This document shows, one piece after another, positions 33,748 to 41,865 of a DNA stretch of 64,000 nt. The notes under the pieces are model-generated. The model was not told the origin of the DNA and made no database searches. It saw only the letters and a list, made by a program, of their open reading frames with translations. The number at the start of each line of letters is the position of its first letter. The first letter of the stretch is position 1. Source of the stretch: Chryseobacterium lacus (lineage in GTDB: Bacteria; Bacteroidota; Bacteroidia; Flavobacteriales; Weeksellaceae); NCBI RefSeq assembly GCF_003336205.1, contig NZ_QPIE01000003.1, positions 290,877 through 354,876 of the forward strand, given 5' to 3'. The position numbers and the translations under genes were made by a program.

Positions 33748-35010
33748 TTATTCATCAACGGACGTAGAATGGGCTGCTTCGAGAGTGGAAGAATTTCGGG
33801 AACCCATTAAACTTTTCTTCAGACGGTCTGCTTCTATCGGATAAGAGCCGAAAAGACTGGCCAGCGACAGCGCAGAATAAGGCAACCTGGAAAATTTATT
33901 TCCAATTGCTACGATGGTAACTGAAGAATCCGGGAGATGCGCAAAAACAGAATTTGTGCCATGCCACCATCCGGTGTGGTAAGTAAGTTTTGATCCGTTG
34001 TCATACACTTTCATCCTGAAGCCAATTCCGTAATTATTGATGCCTTTTCTTTCATTGCTATAAGGCTCAAATATCATGTCTTTCAGGTCTTTGTGAAGGA
34101 AATTGTCGGCATACATCGCTTTGGAGAACGAAAGCAAATCTCGCGGTGTGGTATATACATTTTTGTCCCCGTAAATGAGGTCCAATCTGTCATAAGGGTG
34201 AACTTTCGGGCCGTTTCTGTAGAAGGATTTAGCTCCCGAAAGGGTGTCTTTTTCCTGAAAAATGTAGGTTTTTTTCATCCCCAAAGGTTCAAAAACCATT
34301 TGTTCCATCGCTGATGGAAATGGAGTTGATGTTACTTTTTCAATAATAAGGGCGAGCAGCGCATAATTGGTATTGCAGTAAGTAAAACCTGTTTCCGGCG
34401 CACGCAGCACATCAGGTTTGTATTTTATCATCATATTGAGAATGTCCTGATTGGTAAGGAACTTTTTAGAAAGTTCTGCCGGTTCAGGTTTTATTTTCTC
34501 AATAAAATATTCATATTTCGGAAGCCCGCTCCGTTGTGTCAGCAAAGATTTTACGGTAACACCGGGATAGGGAAATTTTGGAAAAAATTGATCCACAGTA
34601 TCTTCCAGTTTTAGCTTTCCTGCTTCTGCCAGTTTCATGATGGCCATCGCAGTGATGGGTTTGCTGATGGAAGCAATATGAAGCGGAGTGTCCCGTGTAA
34701 TAGGTTCCTGCTGATGATCCTGAGCAAATCCGCGATATCCCTCGTACAGAATATTGTCGCCTTTGGCAATCAGAAAACCTCCCCAAAGATCGCCTCCTTC
34801 CCAGATATTCTGATAATAATGGTGAATAATCGTGTGAAGGGAATCTTCATGAGCGATCCGATTGTCCTGTCTTTGAAAAACTTTGTCGAGTTCGATGTTT
34901 CCAAAATTCGGAAGAGAGGTTTGCGTTTCTTCTTTTAACGTTCCGGATTCTTTCTTGCACGAAAACAAAAACAAAAATAGAAACGCAACCAGCCAAAAGT
35001 TTTTCTTCAT
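33748..35010 (-). CDS. Serine hydrolase of the beta-lactamase (class C-like) family, lipoprotein
   Basis: From ATG 35010 it is 420 residues with lipobox LFSC (C18). Penicillin-recognising motifs are present: SxxK as SISK (HIASISKPITAMAIMK), YxN as YCN (FTYCNTNYALLA), and HTG in place of KTG (YHTGWWHG). This is the AmpC/EstB/PBP4*-like hydrolase family. Members include esterases, D-amino-peptidases and some beta-lactamases; substrate cannot be told from sequence. The lipoprotein anchor and location near the Ig-like protein suggest a cell-wall or peptide role. There is no evidence that it confers resistance. Confidence 0.88.
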   Translation of the reverse strand: MKKNFWLVAFLFLFLFSCKKESGTLKEETQTSLPNFGNIELDKVFQRQDNRIAHEDSLHTIIHHYYQNIWEGGDLWGGFLIAKGDNILYEGYRGFAQDHQQEPITRDTPLHIASISKPITAMAIMKLAEAGKLKLEDTVDQFFPKFPYPGVTVKSLLTQRSGLPKYEYFIEKIKPEPAELSKKFLTNQDILNMMIKYKPDVLRAPETGFTYCNTNYALLALIIEKVTSTPFPSAMEQMVFEPLGMKKTYIFQEKDTLSGAKSFYRNGPKVHPYDRLDLIYGDKNVYTTPRDLLSFSKAMYADNFLHKDLKDMIFEPYSNERKGINNYGIGFRMKVYDNGSKLTYHTGWWHGTNSVFAHLPDSSVTIVAIGNKFSRLPYSALSLASLFGSYPIEADRLKKSLMGSRNSSTLEAAHSTSVDE

Positions 35011-35314
35011 TTTCCAATCATTCAAATGAGCGGCAATTTAGCAAATTATAGCAAAGAAGCGCATGGATACAAGTAATATTAAGATTTATTTAACAACCTG
35101 AAAAGGGTTTATATTCCGGTGATACGAATTCTTCACCAATGTTTTACAGAATACTTTTTAACCATGAATATCCTGCAATCGTCAAAAATTATAAAACTAA
35201 AGCGGGATTAAAATGAAAAATAAGGAATAAAATATTTATTTTAGGGTTTAAATCATGTTTTTTACCGTTTCTTAATTCTTACCTTTGGGCTCAAATATAA
35301 ACGCGTTTTTATTC
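35011..35314. other. Divergent intergenic region
   Basis: These 304 AT-rich bases lie between two divergent genes. The only signal I can support is the TACCTTTG element at 35280-35287 for the rightward gene. No RNA gene, repeat or clear palindrome was seen. Confidence 0.6.
35280..35287 (+). promoter_or_regulatory. -7 promoter element (TACCTTTG)
   Basis: It is an exact TAnnTTTG match, 27 bases before the ATG at 35315. An in-frame TTG start at 35285 would fall inside this element and is therefore rejected. Confidence 0.55.
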
Positions 35315-37120
35315 ATGTCTAAACACTTACACACCTTTCATATCCCTGTTATGGGACTTGCTTTCACGATCGACAGTCCGGTACGGGTAGCACAATACGG
35401 AATCGATTCCGTTATTTCTATTATGGATGATGATCTCATCGATAGAATGACCGCTTTTTACGCTGCCAAATTCAAACATCCGTACGAACAAGTAAGCCTG
35501 AAAGCAGAAGATTCTAAGGCTAAAAGAATTACGAATTATCTGAATCTTGTCGATAAAGTTGTGACCGAAAAATTTGAAACTTTCAAATCGGAAATGATTG
35601 AAAAGAAAGAGAAAATCGATGAATTTCTTGCGATTCTTCCGTCAACGTCGGAACTGAAACAGAAACTGGAAGATCTTATCCAATCCGGAAAAAACAACAT
35701 CAGTGAAGTAAAAGCCGCTCTGGATCAGTATTTCCATCCCGGAAGTATTGATGTCAATATCATGACCAAGGTAGATAAAGAAAACTTCAAAGATGGCGAA
35801 CCACTTCCATCAATGTACAATGACGCTCATGCTGCATTACGCGGTTTTGCCAACAGTACTGCCCGTTCTTCCGTGATTTTTTCTGCCGGAATGAACCCAA
35901 GACTGTACAGTTATTTGGAATCTTTTGATGATTTTTATCCCGACGCTGATAATAATTTCAAAAAGAAAATTGTTCTGAAAGTCAGCGATTTCCGTTCTGC
36001 CATGGTACAAGGAAATTTCCTTGCCAAAAAAGGACTTTGGGTATCGGAATACCGCATAGAATCCGGATTAAACTGCGGCGGACACGCTTTCGCAACAGAC
36101 GGTTTGTTATTGGGGCCCATTATTGAAGAATTTAAAGAAAAGAAACAGGAACTCGCAGCATCAGCGTACGATCTCTTTTCAAAATCGCTGGAAAGCAAGG
36201 GCAGAACGGTTCCTGCGGAATTTCCACCCATTAAAATTACCGTTCAAGGCGGTGTGGGAACTTCAGAAGAACAGGATTTTTTACTCAATTATTACGAAGT
36301 GGATTCTGTAGGTTGGGGCTCGCCTTTCCTGCTGGTACCGGAAGCTACTTCTGTGGATGATGACACCCGAAAATTACTGGCCAATGCGAAAGAAAAAGAC
36401 TTGTATCTCAGCAATATTTCTCCTTTGGGAATTCCTTTCAATACCGTTCGCGGAACCACAAATGAGTTTCATAAAAATCAAAGAATTGCCGCCGGAAAAG
36501 CCGGAAGTTCATGCCCTAAAAAATACCTTGCACTCAGCAAAGATTACGGCCAAAACGAAGGAATTTGTACGGCTTCTAAAAAATATCAGGATCTAAAACT
36601 GAAGGAACTGGAAGGTCGCAGAAATGAACTTTCTTTTGAGGAATTTAATAAAGAAAAAACGGCGGCTACCGAGAAAGCCTGCCTTTGCGTAGGTTTAGCC
36701 AATGCGTCACATTTGGAACTTGGCTTTCCGGTGAAAGGCCAAAAACAAGGTGTTGTGATTTGTCCTGGACCGAATATGGCGTATTTCTCCAAAACGGTTT
36801 CTCTGAAGGATATGATTCAGCATATTTATGGAAAAATCAGTCTGGAAGATCACAGCCAACGTCCGAATATGTTTGTTAAAGAACTGAAACTGTACATCGG
36901 AAATCTGGCAGATCAAATGACGGCAGCCACGGAACTGAAACCTCAGCAGGTAAAAAAGCTGGAAGCTTTCCGGAACAATCTCCTGCAGGGAATTTCATAT
37001 TACAAAACGGTTTTTGCCAACACTTCATTTTTCAAGAAAGACCAAAGCAAAATTATAAGCGAACTGGAGCACTACGAAGAAGAAGTGCAACAGCTTACCA
37101 TTGCCGAACTTTCGGTATAA
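35315..37120 (+). CDS. Uncharacterised conserved protein with clustered cysteines (possible FMN TIM-barrel fold)
   Basis: The 601-residue protein begins MSKHLHTFHIPVMGLAFTIDSP, then RVAQYGIDSVIS. The segment ITVQGGVGTSEEQ with VGWGSPFLLVPEAT resembles the phosphate-binding end of FMN TIM barrels such as nitronate monooxygenases; this is a weak fold inference. Cysteines fall in conserved-looking contexts: C254 (LNCGGHAF), C400 (SSCPKKY), C418 (GICTAS), C456 and C458 (ACLCVG), C483 (ICPGPN). These could hold an Fe-S cluster or metal. A helical insert spans about 80-135 and a helical tail 530-600. No signal peptide. It is a single-gene unit with its own promoter and terminator. Function unknown. 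Confidence 0.82.
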   Translation: MSKHLHTFHIPVMGLAFTIDSPVRVAQYGIDSVISIMDDDLIDRMTAFYAAKFKHPYEQVSLKAEDSKAKRITNYLNLVDKVVTEKFETFKSEMIEKKEKIDEFLAILPSTSELKQKLEDLIQSGKNNISEVKAALDQYFHPGSIDVNIMTKVDKENFKDGEPLPSMYNDAHAALRGFANSTARSSVIFSAGMNPRLYSYLESFDDFYPDADNNFKKKIVLKVSDFRSAMVQGNFLAKKGLWVSEYRIESGLNCGGHAFATDGLLLGPIIEEFKEKKQELAASAYDLFSKSLESKGRTVPAEFPPIKITVQGGVGTSEEQDFLLNYYEVDSVGWGSPFLLVPEATSVDDDTRKLLANAKEKDLYLSNISPLGIPFNTVRGTTNEFHKNQRIAAGKAGSSCPKKYLALSKDYGQNEGICTASKKYQDLKLKELEGRRNELSFEEFNKEKTAATEKACLCVGLANASHLELGFPVKGQKQGVVICPGPNMAYFSKTVSLKDMIQHIYGKISLEDHSQRPNMFVKELKLYIGNLADQMTAATELKPQQVKKLEAFRNNLLQGISYYKTVFANTSFFKKDQSKIISELEHYEEEVQQLTIAELSV

Positions 37121-37157
37121 AAAATCCGGAGGCGTTACTGCTTCCGGAATTTTTTTA
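37121..37157. terminator. Bidirectional terminator between convergent genes
   Basis: TCCGGA (37125-37130) pairs with TCCGGA (37143-37148), flanked by AAAA on the left and a run of seven T on the right. It overlaps the last codons of the minus-strand dehydrogenase. Confidence 0.75.
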
Positions 37158-38070
37158 GTATTTTATCTACAATAATCTGTGCCATTTTTTCCTTGCTTTG
37201 GTGCGACCAGCCTGCGATGTGCGGGGTTACCAATGCTTTTTCCGACTGCAAAAGGAATTGTAAATCTTCGTTCATTTCATCCAAAGATTCAAAAGAACTA
37301 CGTTCGTATTCCAGAACATCCAAGGCAGCGGCTTTTATTTTCCCGGATTTCAGGGCAACGACCAGATCTTTGGTTTTCACATTTTTTCCGCGTGCGGTAT
37401 TAATGAAATAAAAATCTTTCTTCATTTCTGAAATAAATTTTTCATCTATCATAAACAAAGTTTCAGGTGTCAGCGGAAGGTGAAGACTGACGACATCAGC
37501 TTCGTTTTTCAGTTCACCCAGAGAAACTTGGGTTGCAAATTCATCCGAGAGATCGGGAAGAATATCATGAAAAATAACGCGCACTCCGAATCCTGAAAGT
37601 CTTTTAGCAACGGCTTTGCCCATATTTCCGTAGCCAATAATGCCAAATGTTTTTCCGTACAGTTCATCACTTCGATTTTCTTCCCGTTTCCAAATGCCGT
37701 TGCACACTTCATCGGAACAAATTCTGAGTCGGTTCATAAGCAAAAGCAACATTCCCAGCACGTGTTCCGCTACGGCATCGCGGTTTCCTTCAGGAGCATT
37801 AAAGAGAAGAATGCCTGACTTTTTTGCAGTTTCAGTGTCAATGTTTTCCATTCCGGCTCCTACACGGGCAATGAATTTCAGATTTTCAGCAGCTTCCAGG
37901 AAATTTCTGTCAACAGGAATCCTGCTCCGAAGAATAATACCGTCGTAATTATTAATTTTTTCTAAAATTTCATAATACGAAGATACCGTGTCCTCATCCA
38001 CCTGAAAGCCATTTGCAGTAAGCTGTTCGGTAATGAGATGATGGTTGGTATCCAGCTGAAGTATTTTCAT
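37135..38070 (-). CDS. D-2-hydroxyacid dehydrogenase (phosphoglycerate dehydrogenase-like)
   Basis: The 311-residue NAD-dependent enzyme has GxGxxG as GYGNMG (Rossmann motif), ARVGAGMENID (substrate loop), NTARGKNV with the catalytic Arg, ALDVLEYE with the Glu region, and TPHIAGWS with the catalytic His. It lacks ACT or ASB domains, so it is the short form. It could be the serine-pathway SerA or a general hydroxyacid dehydrogenase; no serC is adjacent to decide. The start ATG 38070 places the first beta strand at KILQLD. Confidence 0.88.
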   Translation of the reverse strand: MKILQLDTNHHLITEQLTANGFQVDEDTVSSYYEILEKINNYDGIILRSRIPVDRNFLEAAENLKFIARVGAGMENIDTETAKKSGILLFNAPEGNRDAVAEHVLGMLLLLMNRLRICSDEVCNGIWKREENRSDELYGKTFGIIGYGNMGKAVAKRLSGFGVRVIFHDILPDLSDEFATQVSLGELKNEADVVSLHLPLTPETLFMIDEKFISEMKKDFYFINTARGKNVKTKDLVVALKSGKIKAAALDVLEYERSSFESLDEMNEDLQFLLQSEKALVTPHIAGWSHQSKEKMAQIIVDKILKKFRKQ

Positions 38071-38130
38071 TTGATATGGCGATGACGTTCCATTTTAAGA
38101 AATGGAATGAACATCATTTTTGAATTAATT

Positions 38131-38646
38131 TTAACTTGAGAAAAGCTTTTTGAGTTCCACAGAATCATGTGGTTTCATTCTTCCAGACAGAATCAAAGAC
38201 AGTTCTTTCCGGCGCAATGCTGCGTCGTAACGCTGTTTTTCGATTTCAGTTTCTGCTTCCACCTGCGGAATAGGAACCGGTTTATTATATTCATCTACAG
38301 CCACAAAAGTGTAAATACCTTCATTGGTATGAATTTTTTTTCCGGCAATAGGATCATCCAGCCATACATCCACATAAATTTCCATAGAAGTCGAAAACGC
38401 GCGGGAAACTTTCGACTCCAGAACGACAATTCCCCCTTCTGGAATCGGTTGATTGAACGAAACATGATTTACAGAAGCCGTTACCACTCGTCTGGCGCAA
38501 TGTCTCGCGGCAGATATTGAAGCACAACGATCCATTTTTGCCAAAAGCTCTCCACCGAAAAGATTTCTTAGCGAATTGGTTTCGTTGGGAAGCACAATGT
38601 TCGTCATGATGGTAAGCGATTCGCTGGCTTTTTTTATTTTTTCCAT
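38131..38646 (-). CDS. Acyl-CoA thioesterase (hotdog fold)
   Basis: From ATG 38646 it is 171 residues. The hotdog-fold acyl-CoA hydrolase pattern is clear: NETNSLRNLFGGELLAKMD with the catalytic N/D region, HCARRVVTASVNHVSF, and a strand GGIVVLESKVSRAFSTSMEIYVDVW. Such enzymes release CoA from long-chain acyl-CoA in the cytoplasm. The start overlaps the upstream HU-like gene by 13 bases, so they are probably translationally linked. The 73 upstream codons in the same frame are antisense artefact. Confidence 0.9.
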   Translation of the reverse strand: MEKIKKASESLTIMTNIVLPNETNSLRNLFGGELLAKMDRCASISAARHCARRVVTASVNHVSFNQPIPEGGIVVLESKVSRAFSTSMEIYVDVWLDDPIAGKKIHTNEGIYTFVAVDEYNKPVPIPQVEAETEIEKQRYDAALRRKELSLILSGRMKPHDSVELKKLFSS

Positions 38647-39335
38647 GTTGATTCGGGGGTTTGTGGTGCGGCATTTTCGGTTTGCATTGTGTCTGCTTTC
38701 ATGCTGTCTGAAACTGCTGGGATTATTTTCTTTTCTTCCTGTATTTGTGGTGCTTCTGCTACTTCTTCTGGCTGTAAAAAAGAAGGAGCGCCGAAAAGCA
38801 GTTCTTTTTGTGTTGCTGCAAAATACACGATGATTCCCATAATAATCAGGATCGGAAACCACCACCAGAACGATTTCCGAAATCGATAATTTCCTGAAGT
38901 ATCCGATTTTGTCTGGTTATTTTTAAGATCTGCGAGAACAATTTGTTCTAGGCCGTAGAAATCCGGATGTATTTGTTCTGCCCGTTTTCCTTTAAATAGA
39001 AGCCGGTCGTCGTGCATTTGAAATTCGCCCAGCCCTTCTGCTTCGAAAGGTTCTGCAAGTTCTGTTTTGTTTTTCCAGAAAGCCGTCATTTTTTCAAGAG
39101 CGGTTTGCGCTTCGTGATGAGGAATATTATTTTTCGAAGCAATAAAATCAATGATCCTGTTGTCACTGATGGTATAATCGCTTTCAAAAACAATACGTCC
39201 CGCTGGCGGCAACAGTGTTTTGGTGTCAGAATTCAGTTGGGCTGCGGTGCTTTCAAAAGAAAAGATTCCAAATCCCGGAACCGGAGCTTTTCCCTTTTCT
39301 TTCACAAAATCAAGTATATCGGCTGAAATATTCAT
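38634..39335 (-). CDS. HU-like (CCDC81-type) domain protein with a membrane segment
   Basis: From ATG 39335 it is 233 residues. The N-terminus (ISADILDFVKEKGKAPVPGFGIF and the FEAEGLGEFQ repeat) matches the pair of HU-related domains that Bacteroidota fuse to a membrane anchor. One transmembrane helix follows (FWWWFPILIIMGIIVYFAA, about 157-175), then a Pro/Glu-rich periplasmic tail without a visible SPOR domain. In other Bacteroidota similar proteins end in a SPOR domain that binds denuded peptidoglycan. It may link nucleoid and envelope; function is unproven. A TAnnTTTG element lies 6 bases before the ATG. Confidence 0.78.
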   Translation of the reverse strand: MNISADILDFVKEKGKAPVPGFGIFSFESTAAQLNSDTKTLLPPAGRIVFESDYTISDNRIIDFIASKNNIPHHEAQTALEKMTAFWKNKTELAEPFEAEGLGEFQMHDDRLLFKGKRAEQIHPDFYGLEQIVLADLKNNQTKSDTSGNYRFRKSFWWWFPILIIMGIIVYFAATQKELLFGAPSFLQPEEVAEAPQIQEEKKIIPAVSDSMKADTMQTENAAPQTPESTWKK

Positions 39336-39341
39336 GTTGGG

Positions 39342-39349
39342 CAAATTTA
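39342..39349 (-). promoter_or_regulatory. -7 promoter element (TAAATTTG)
   Basis: It is an exact TAnnTTTG match on the minus strand only 6 bases before the ATG at 39335, giving an almost leaderless transcript. It also decides the ATG over an in-frame TTG at 39344. Confidence 0.5.
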
Positions 39350-39411
39350 ATTTATTTTAACCAAAAACAAAAGGCTCCCCGAAAGGAACCTTGCTTCTGA
39401 TTTACAGCGTC

Positions 39412-41523
39412 TTATCTGAAGGTGACACTCATGCCGAGCATGAAATTAATTCCCGCTTGTGGGAAATAATATGGATCGGTGTCATACACATAGCCATTGT
39501 TGATGTATTTATGATCAAAAATATTGTTCAACAGAAACTTAAGCTGAAGTTCTGTTTTTCTGAGCGGCAACGTATATTGTGCATTGAAATCAGAAGTAAA
39601 ATATGCGTCCAGTTTCAACGCTTCGGTAGCAGTATTGTTGAGGTATTGTTCCCCGACATACTGGCTGGAAAGACCGACAGAAAACCGCGGTGTGGCCTGA
39701 TATTGAATCCTCAAATTCGACAAAATGGCGGGTGAAAAAGAAATATCGGTATCTTTCAGGACCAGAGGTGTCCCGTCCTCGTCCTGCGAATTCAGGGATT
39801 TTATTTTATTTCTGCTCAAAGTCAGGTTGGCATTCGCTTCAAGTTGATCGGTTATTCTCCAAAGTGCACCCAGTTCAATTCCCATTCTGTAGCTTTCATC
39901 GGCATTTTCCCGGATAAATTCACCGATATTATTAATGACGCCGGAAAGAACCAGCTGATCTTTATAATTCATGTAATACGCATTGGCAGTAACGGAAGCC
40001 CGGGTTCCGATCTGCTTTTCTAGGCCCAGTTCAAAATCATGAAGTTGTTCTTGGCGTGTATCTGGATCTGCCTGCAGATCGTCACGTGTTGGTTCCCTGT
40101 GCGCAAGTGCATAAGAGAAAAATATTTTTCCTGAGGGAATTTTGTAGCTGATTCCTGCTTTAGGATTGAAAAAACTCCATTTTTTATTTACCTCTAAACC
40201 TTCATCATCACCGGCGGTTACAATATGGCTGTCGTATCCGATATTCCGCAGTTGCAGGTCTCCGAAAAACTCCAGCCGATTCCATTGGTACACCGCTTTG
40301 GCAAAACCGGAAATTTCATTTTTCACAGCATTGTTCCGGTAATATTCATGATCAGTAATTTCAGGTAAAAACACTCCGCTTACCCTTCCGAAATGTCTTC
40401 CGTAATATTGATTTCCTACTACGCCCAGTTGCAGGTTCAGGTCGTCAAATTTTCCGTAAAGCGTAGAAACCATTCCGTAGAAATCATTATCAAGCCATTT
40501 TTTTCTAATGAAATCGGTTCGGGTTGCCGTTCCCTGATTGGGAAGATTATATTTCGAGAAGCGGTCTTCCTGCTTGTAATTTTCGTAATATCCTTTTCCT
40601 TTGGTATAATGCAGCGTGGTTTCTAAGTCCCAATTCGTTCCGAAGTTCTGGTTCCAAAGAAGCTGGAAGTGGTTTTGCCGGTAATTATCGGTTTCATTAT
40701 CATAAAAACCGATGATATTTTCCCAGTTCGCATCGTAGATCGCTCCGGAATAGTTAAAAGTAGGGTTGGTTTGCCAGGTTTCTCTGTCGATGCCGTTCCA
40801 GGATTGGTAGGTTTTTTCTTTTCCACCAAAAGCCAGAAGGCGGATTCGGGTTTTGTTTTCTTCAAATAATGCAGTGAAATTGTACGAATGCAGGTCTGAA
40901 GAAGCGCGGTCAATATATCCGTCAGAATGGATTCCGGTATATCTGCCCATCACGGAAAGGCGGTTTTTCCAGAATTTTCCGGAGCCTATTTCAGCGGCAT
41001 ATTTATAGGTGTTAAACGAACCGAAACTGTTGTCAGATTTCACGTAAAACTCCTTTTCCGGATCTTTGGAAATGACATTCACGCTGGCTCCGAAAGCCGA
41101 AACGCCGTTGGAAGAAGTTCCTACTCCTCTTTGAATCAGAATTTGTGATGCAGAACTGGTAAGATCAGGCACATTCACGAAAAAAGTTCCCTGCGATTCG
41201 GAATCGTTGTAAGGAATTCCGTTCATCATCACGTTAATGGAAGTTCCGCTAACTCCCCGGATTCTGAATCCTGTGTAGCCAATTCCGTTTCCGGCATCTG
41301 ATGTAGCCACGACAGAGGTTTGGTTTTTAAGAAGAATCGGAAGATCCTGCCCCAGATTTTTGTAGCCCAGATTTTTTTCTACATTGATGATTTCTTTGGC
41401 AACGGGAAGCCGTTTCGTAAAAGTTACTTCTTGAATTTCCTGAACTTTCAGGGAATCTTGTGGATATGTTTGTGCAAAATAGAACGGGCCTGCACAGAGC
41501 CCTAAAAAAAACAATCCTTTCAT
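39412..41523 (-). CDS. TonB-dependent receptor, probable thiamine (or precursor) uptake
   Basis: The 703-residue outer-membrane receptor has a signal peptide ending near YFAQ (residue 18), a TonB-box-like stretch (EIQEVTFTKR), and the plug (GFRIRGVSGTSINVMMNGIPYNDSE, then NVPDLTSSASQILIQRGVGTS) followed by the barrel to the C-terminus. A TPP riboswitch precedes it, so the ligand should be thiamine, thiamine phosphate or a precursor. Receptors with TPP switches have been predicted for Bacteroidota. No other thiamine gene is adjacent. Confidence 0.9.
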   Translation of the reverse strand: MKGLFFLGLCAGPFYFAQTYPQDSLKVQEIQEVTFTKRLPVAKEIINVEKNLGYKNLGQDLPILLKNQTSVVATSDAGNGIGYTGFRIRGVSGTSINVMMNGIPYNDSESQGTFFVNVPDLTSSASQILIQRGVGTSSNGVSAFGASVNVISKDPEKEFYVKSDNSFGSFNTYKYAAEIGSGKFWKNRLSVMGRYTGIHSDGYIDRASSDLHSYNFTALFEENKTRIRLLAFGGKEKTYQSWNGIDRETWQTNPTFNYSGAIYDANWENIIGFYDNETDNYRQNHFQLLWNQNFGTNWDLETTLHYTKGKGYYENYKQEDRFSKYNLPNQGTATRTDFIRKKWLDNDFYGMVSTLYGKFDDLNLQLGVVGNQYYGRHFGRVSGVFLPEITDHEYYRNNAVKNEISGFAKAVYQWNRLEFFGDLQLRNIGYDSHIVTAGDDEGLEVNKKWSFFNPKAGISYKIPSGKIFFSYALAHREPTRDDLQADPDTRQEQLHDFELGLEKQIGTRASVTANAYYMNYKDQLVLSGVINNIGEFIRENADESYRMGIELGALWRITDQLEANANLTLSRNKIKSLNSQDEDGTPLVLKDTDISFSPAILSNLRIQYQATPRFSVGLSSQYVGEQYLNNTATEALKLDAYFTSDFNAQYTLPLRKTELQLKFLLNNIFDHKYINNGYVYDTDPYYFPQAGINFMLGMSVTFR

Positions 41524-41611
41524 TCTTTTAAATTTTTAAGGTTAAAATTTATTGGAATAAAAGGGGTTCAAAAAGATATACTTGTCCGTATCCGCAATGT
41601 TACGGTTGGGA

Positions 41612-41685
41612 TAATCCCTAAACAGCATTACCTGTTCCAGGTTCATCGGGTATGATCTCAGCTTTTTACAGCACCCCTTTATTTC
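41612..41685 (-). ncRNA. TPP (THI-box) riboswitch
   Basis: Read on the minus strand, the conserved core is present in order: GGGGTGC (41671-41677), GCTGAGA (41656-41662), ACCCG, GAACCTG (41638-41644), a P4/P5 region with CAGGTAATGCTG, and TAGGGA (41615-41620). P1 can form between ATAA and TTAT at the flanks. It lies about 90 bases before the receptor ATG. When TPP is bound, receptor expression should fall. The 88 bases between it and the ATG hold CCGTA/TACGG hairpin potential but no perfect terminator, so the mode (transcription or translation) is undecided. Confidence 0.93.
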
Positions 41686-41692
41686 TCGCCGG

Positions 41693-41700
41693 CAAAGATA
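41693..41700 (-). promoter_or_regulatory. -7 promoter element (TATCTTTG) of the TPP-riboswitch transcript
   Basis: It is an exact TAnnTTTG match on the minus strand. The expected start site is about 6 bases on, near 41687, directly at the 5' edge of the riboswitch. Confidence 0.6.
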
Positions 41701-41740
41701 CATCTTTTCACTGAAAGAAAACAGATGCTTTTCCAGACTA

Positions 41741-41833
41741 AAAAAGCGACGGTTTCACACTTCCCTTCTGCACGCTGACTTTAATTTGGAAAATTCATCA
41801 GCCACCCACACCCCAGGAATGGTGGAAACCGTC
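41741..41833 (-). terminator. Structured terminator or small RNA after the EF-G paralogue gene
   Basis: The outer stem GACGGTTTC (41748-41756) with GAAACCGTC (41825-41833) is a perfect 9 pairs, extended by CAC/GTG. An inner hairpin pairs GCTGA (41774-41778) with TCAGC (41798-41802) and AATTT with AAATT. On the minus strand the outer stem is followed by GC and six T (41741-41746). It is much longer than a plain terminator. Confidence 0.6.
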
Positions 41834-41865
41834 ACTGAATTATTTTATAAGATTTAAACAGACTC

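Noticed and set aside
33748..35010. Calling the serine hydrolase a beta-lactamase resistance gene.
   Set aside because: The SxxK, YxN and HTG motifs define the broad family only; HTG and a lipoprotein anchor are common in non-resistance hydrolases.
35285..35314. Ten-residue N-terminal extension of the 35315 gene from a TTG.
   Set aside because: It begins inside the TACCTTTG promoter element.
38647..38865. N-terminal 73-residue extension of the thioesterase.
   Set aside because: Low-complexity Arg/Ser-rich sequence produced by the overlapping HU-like gene; the hotdog domain begins at MEKIKKASE.
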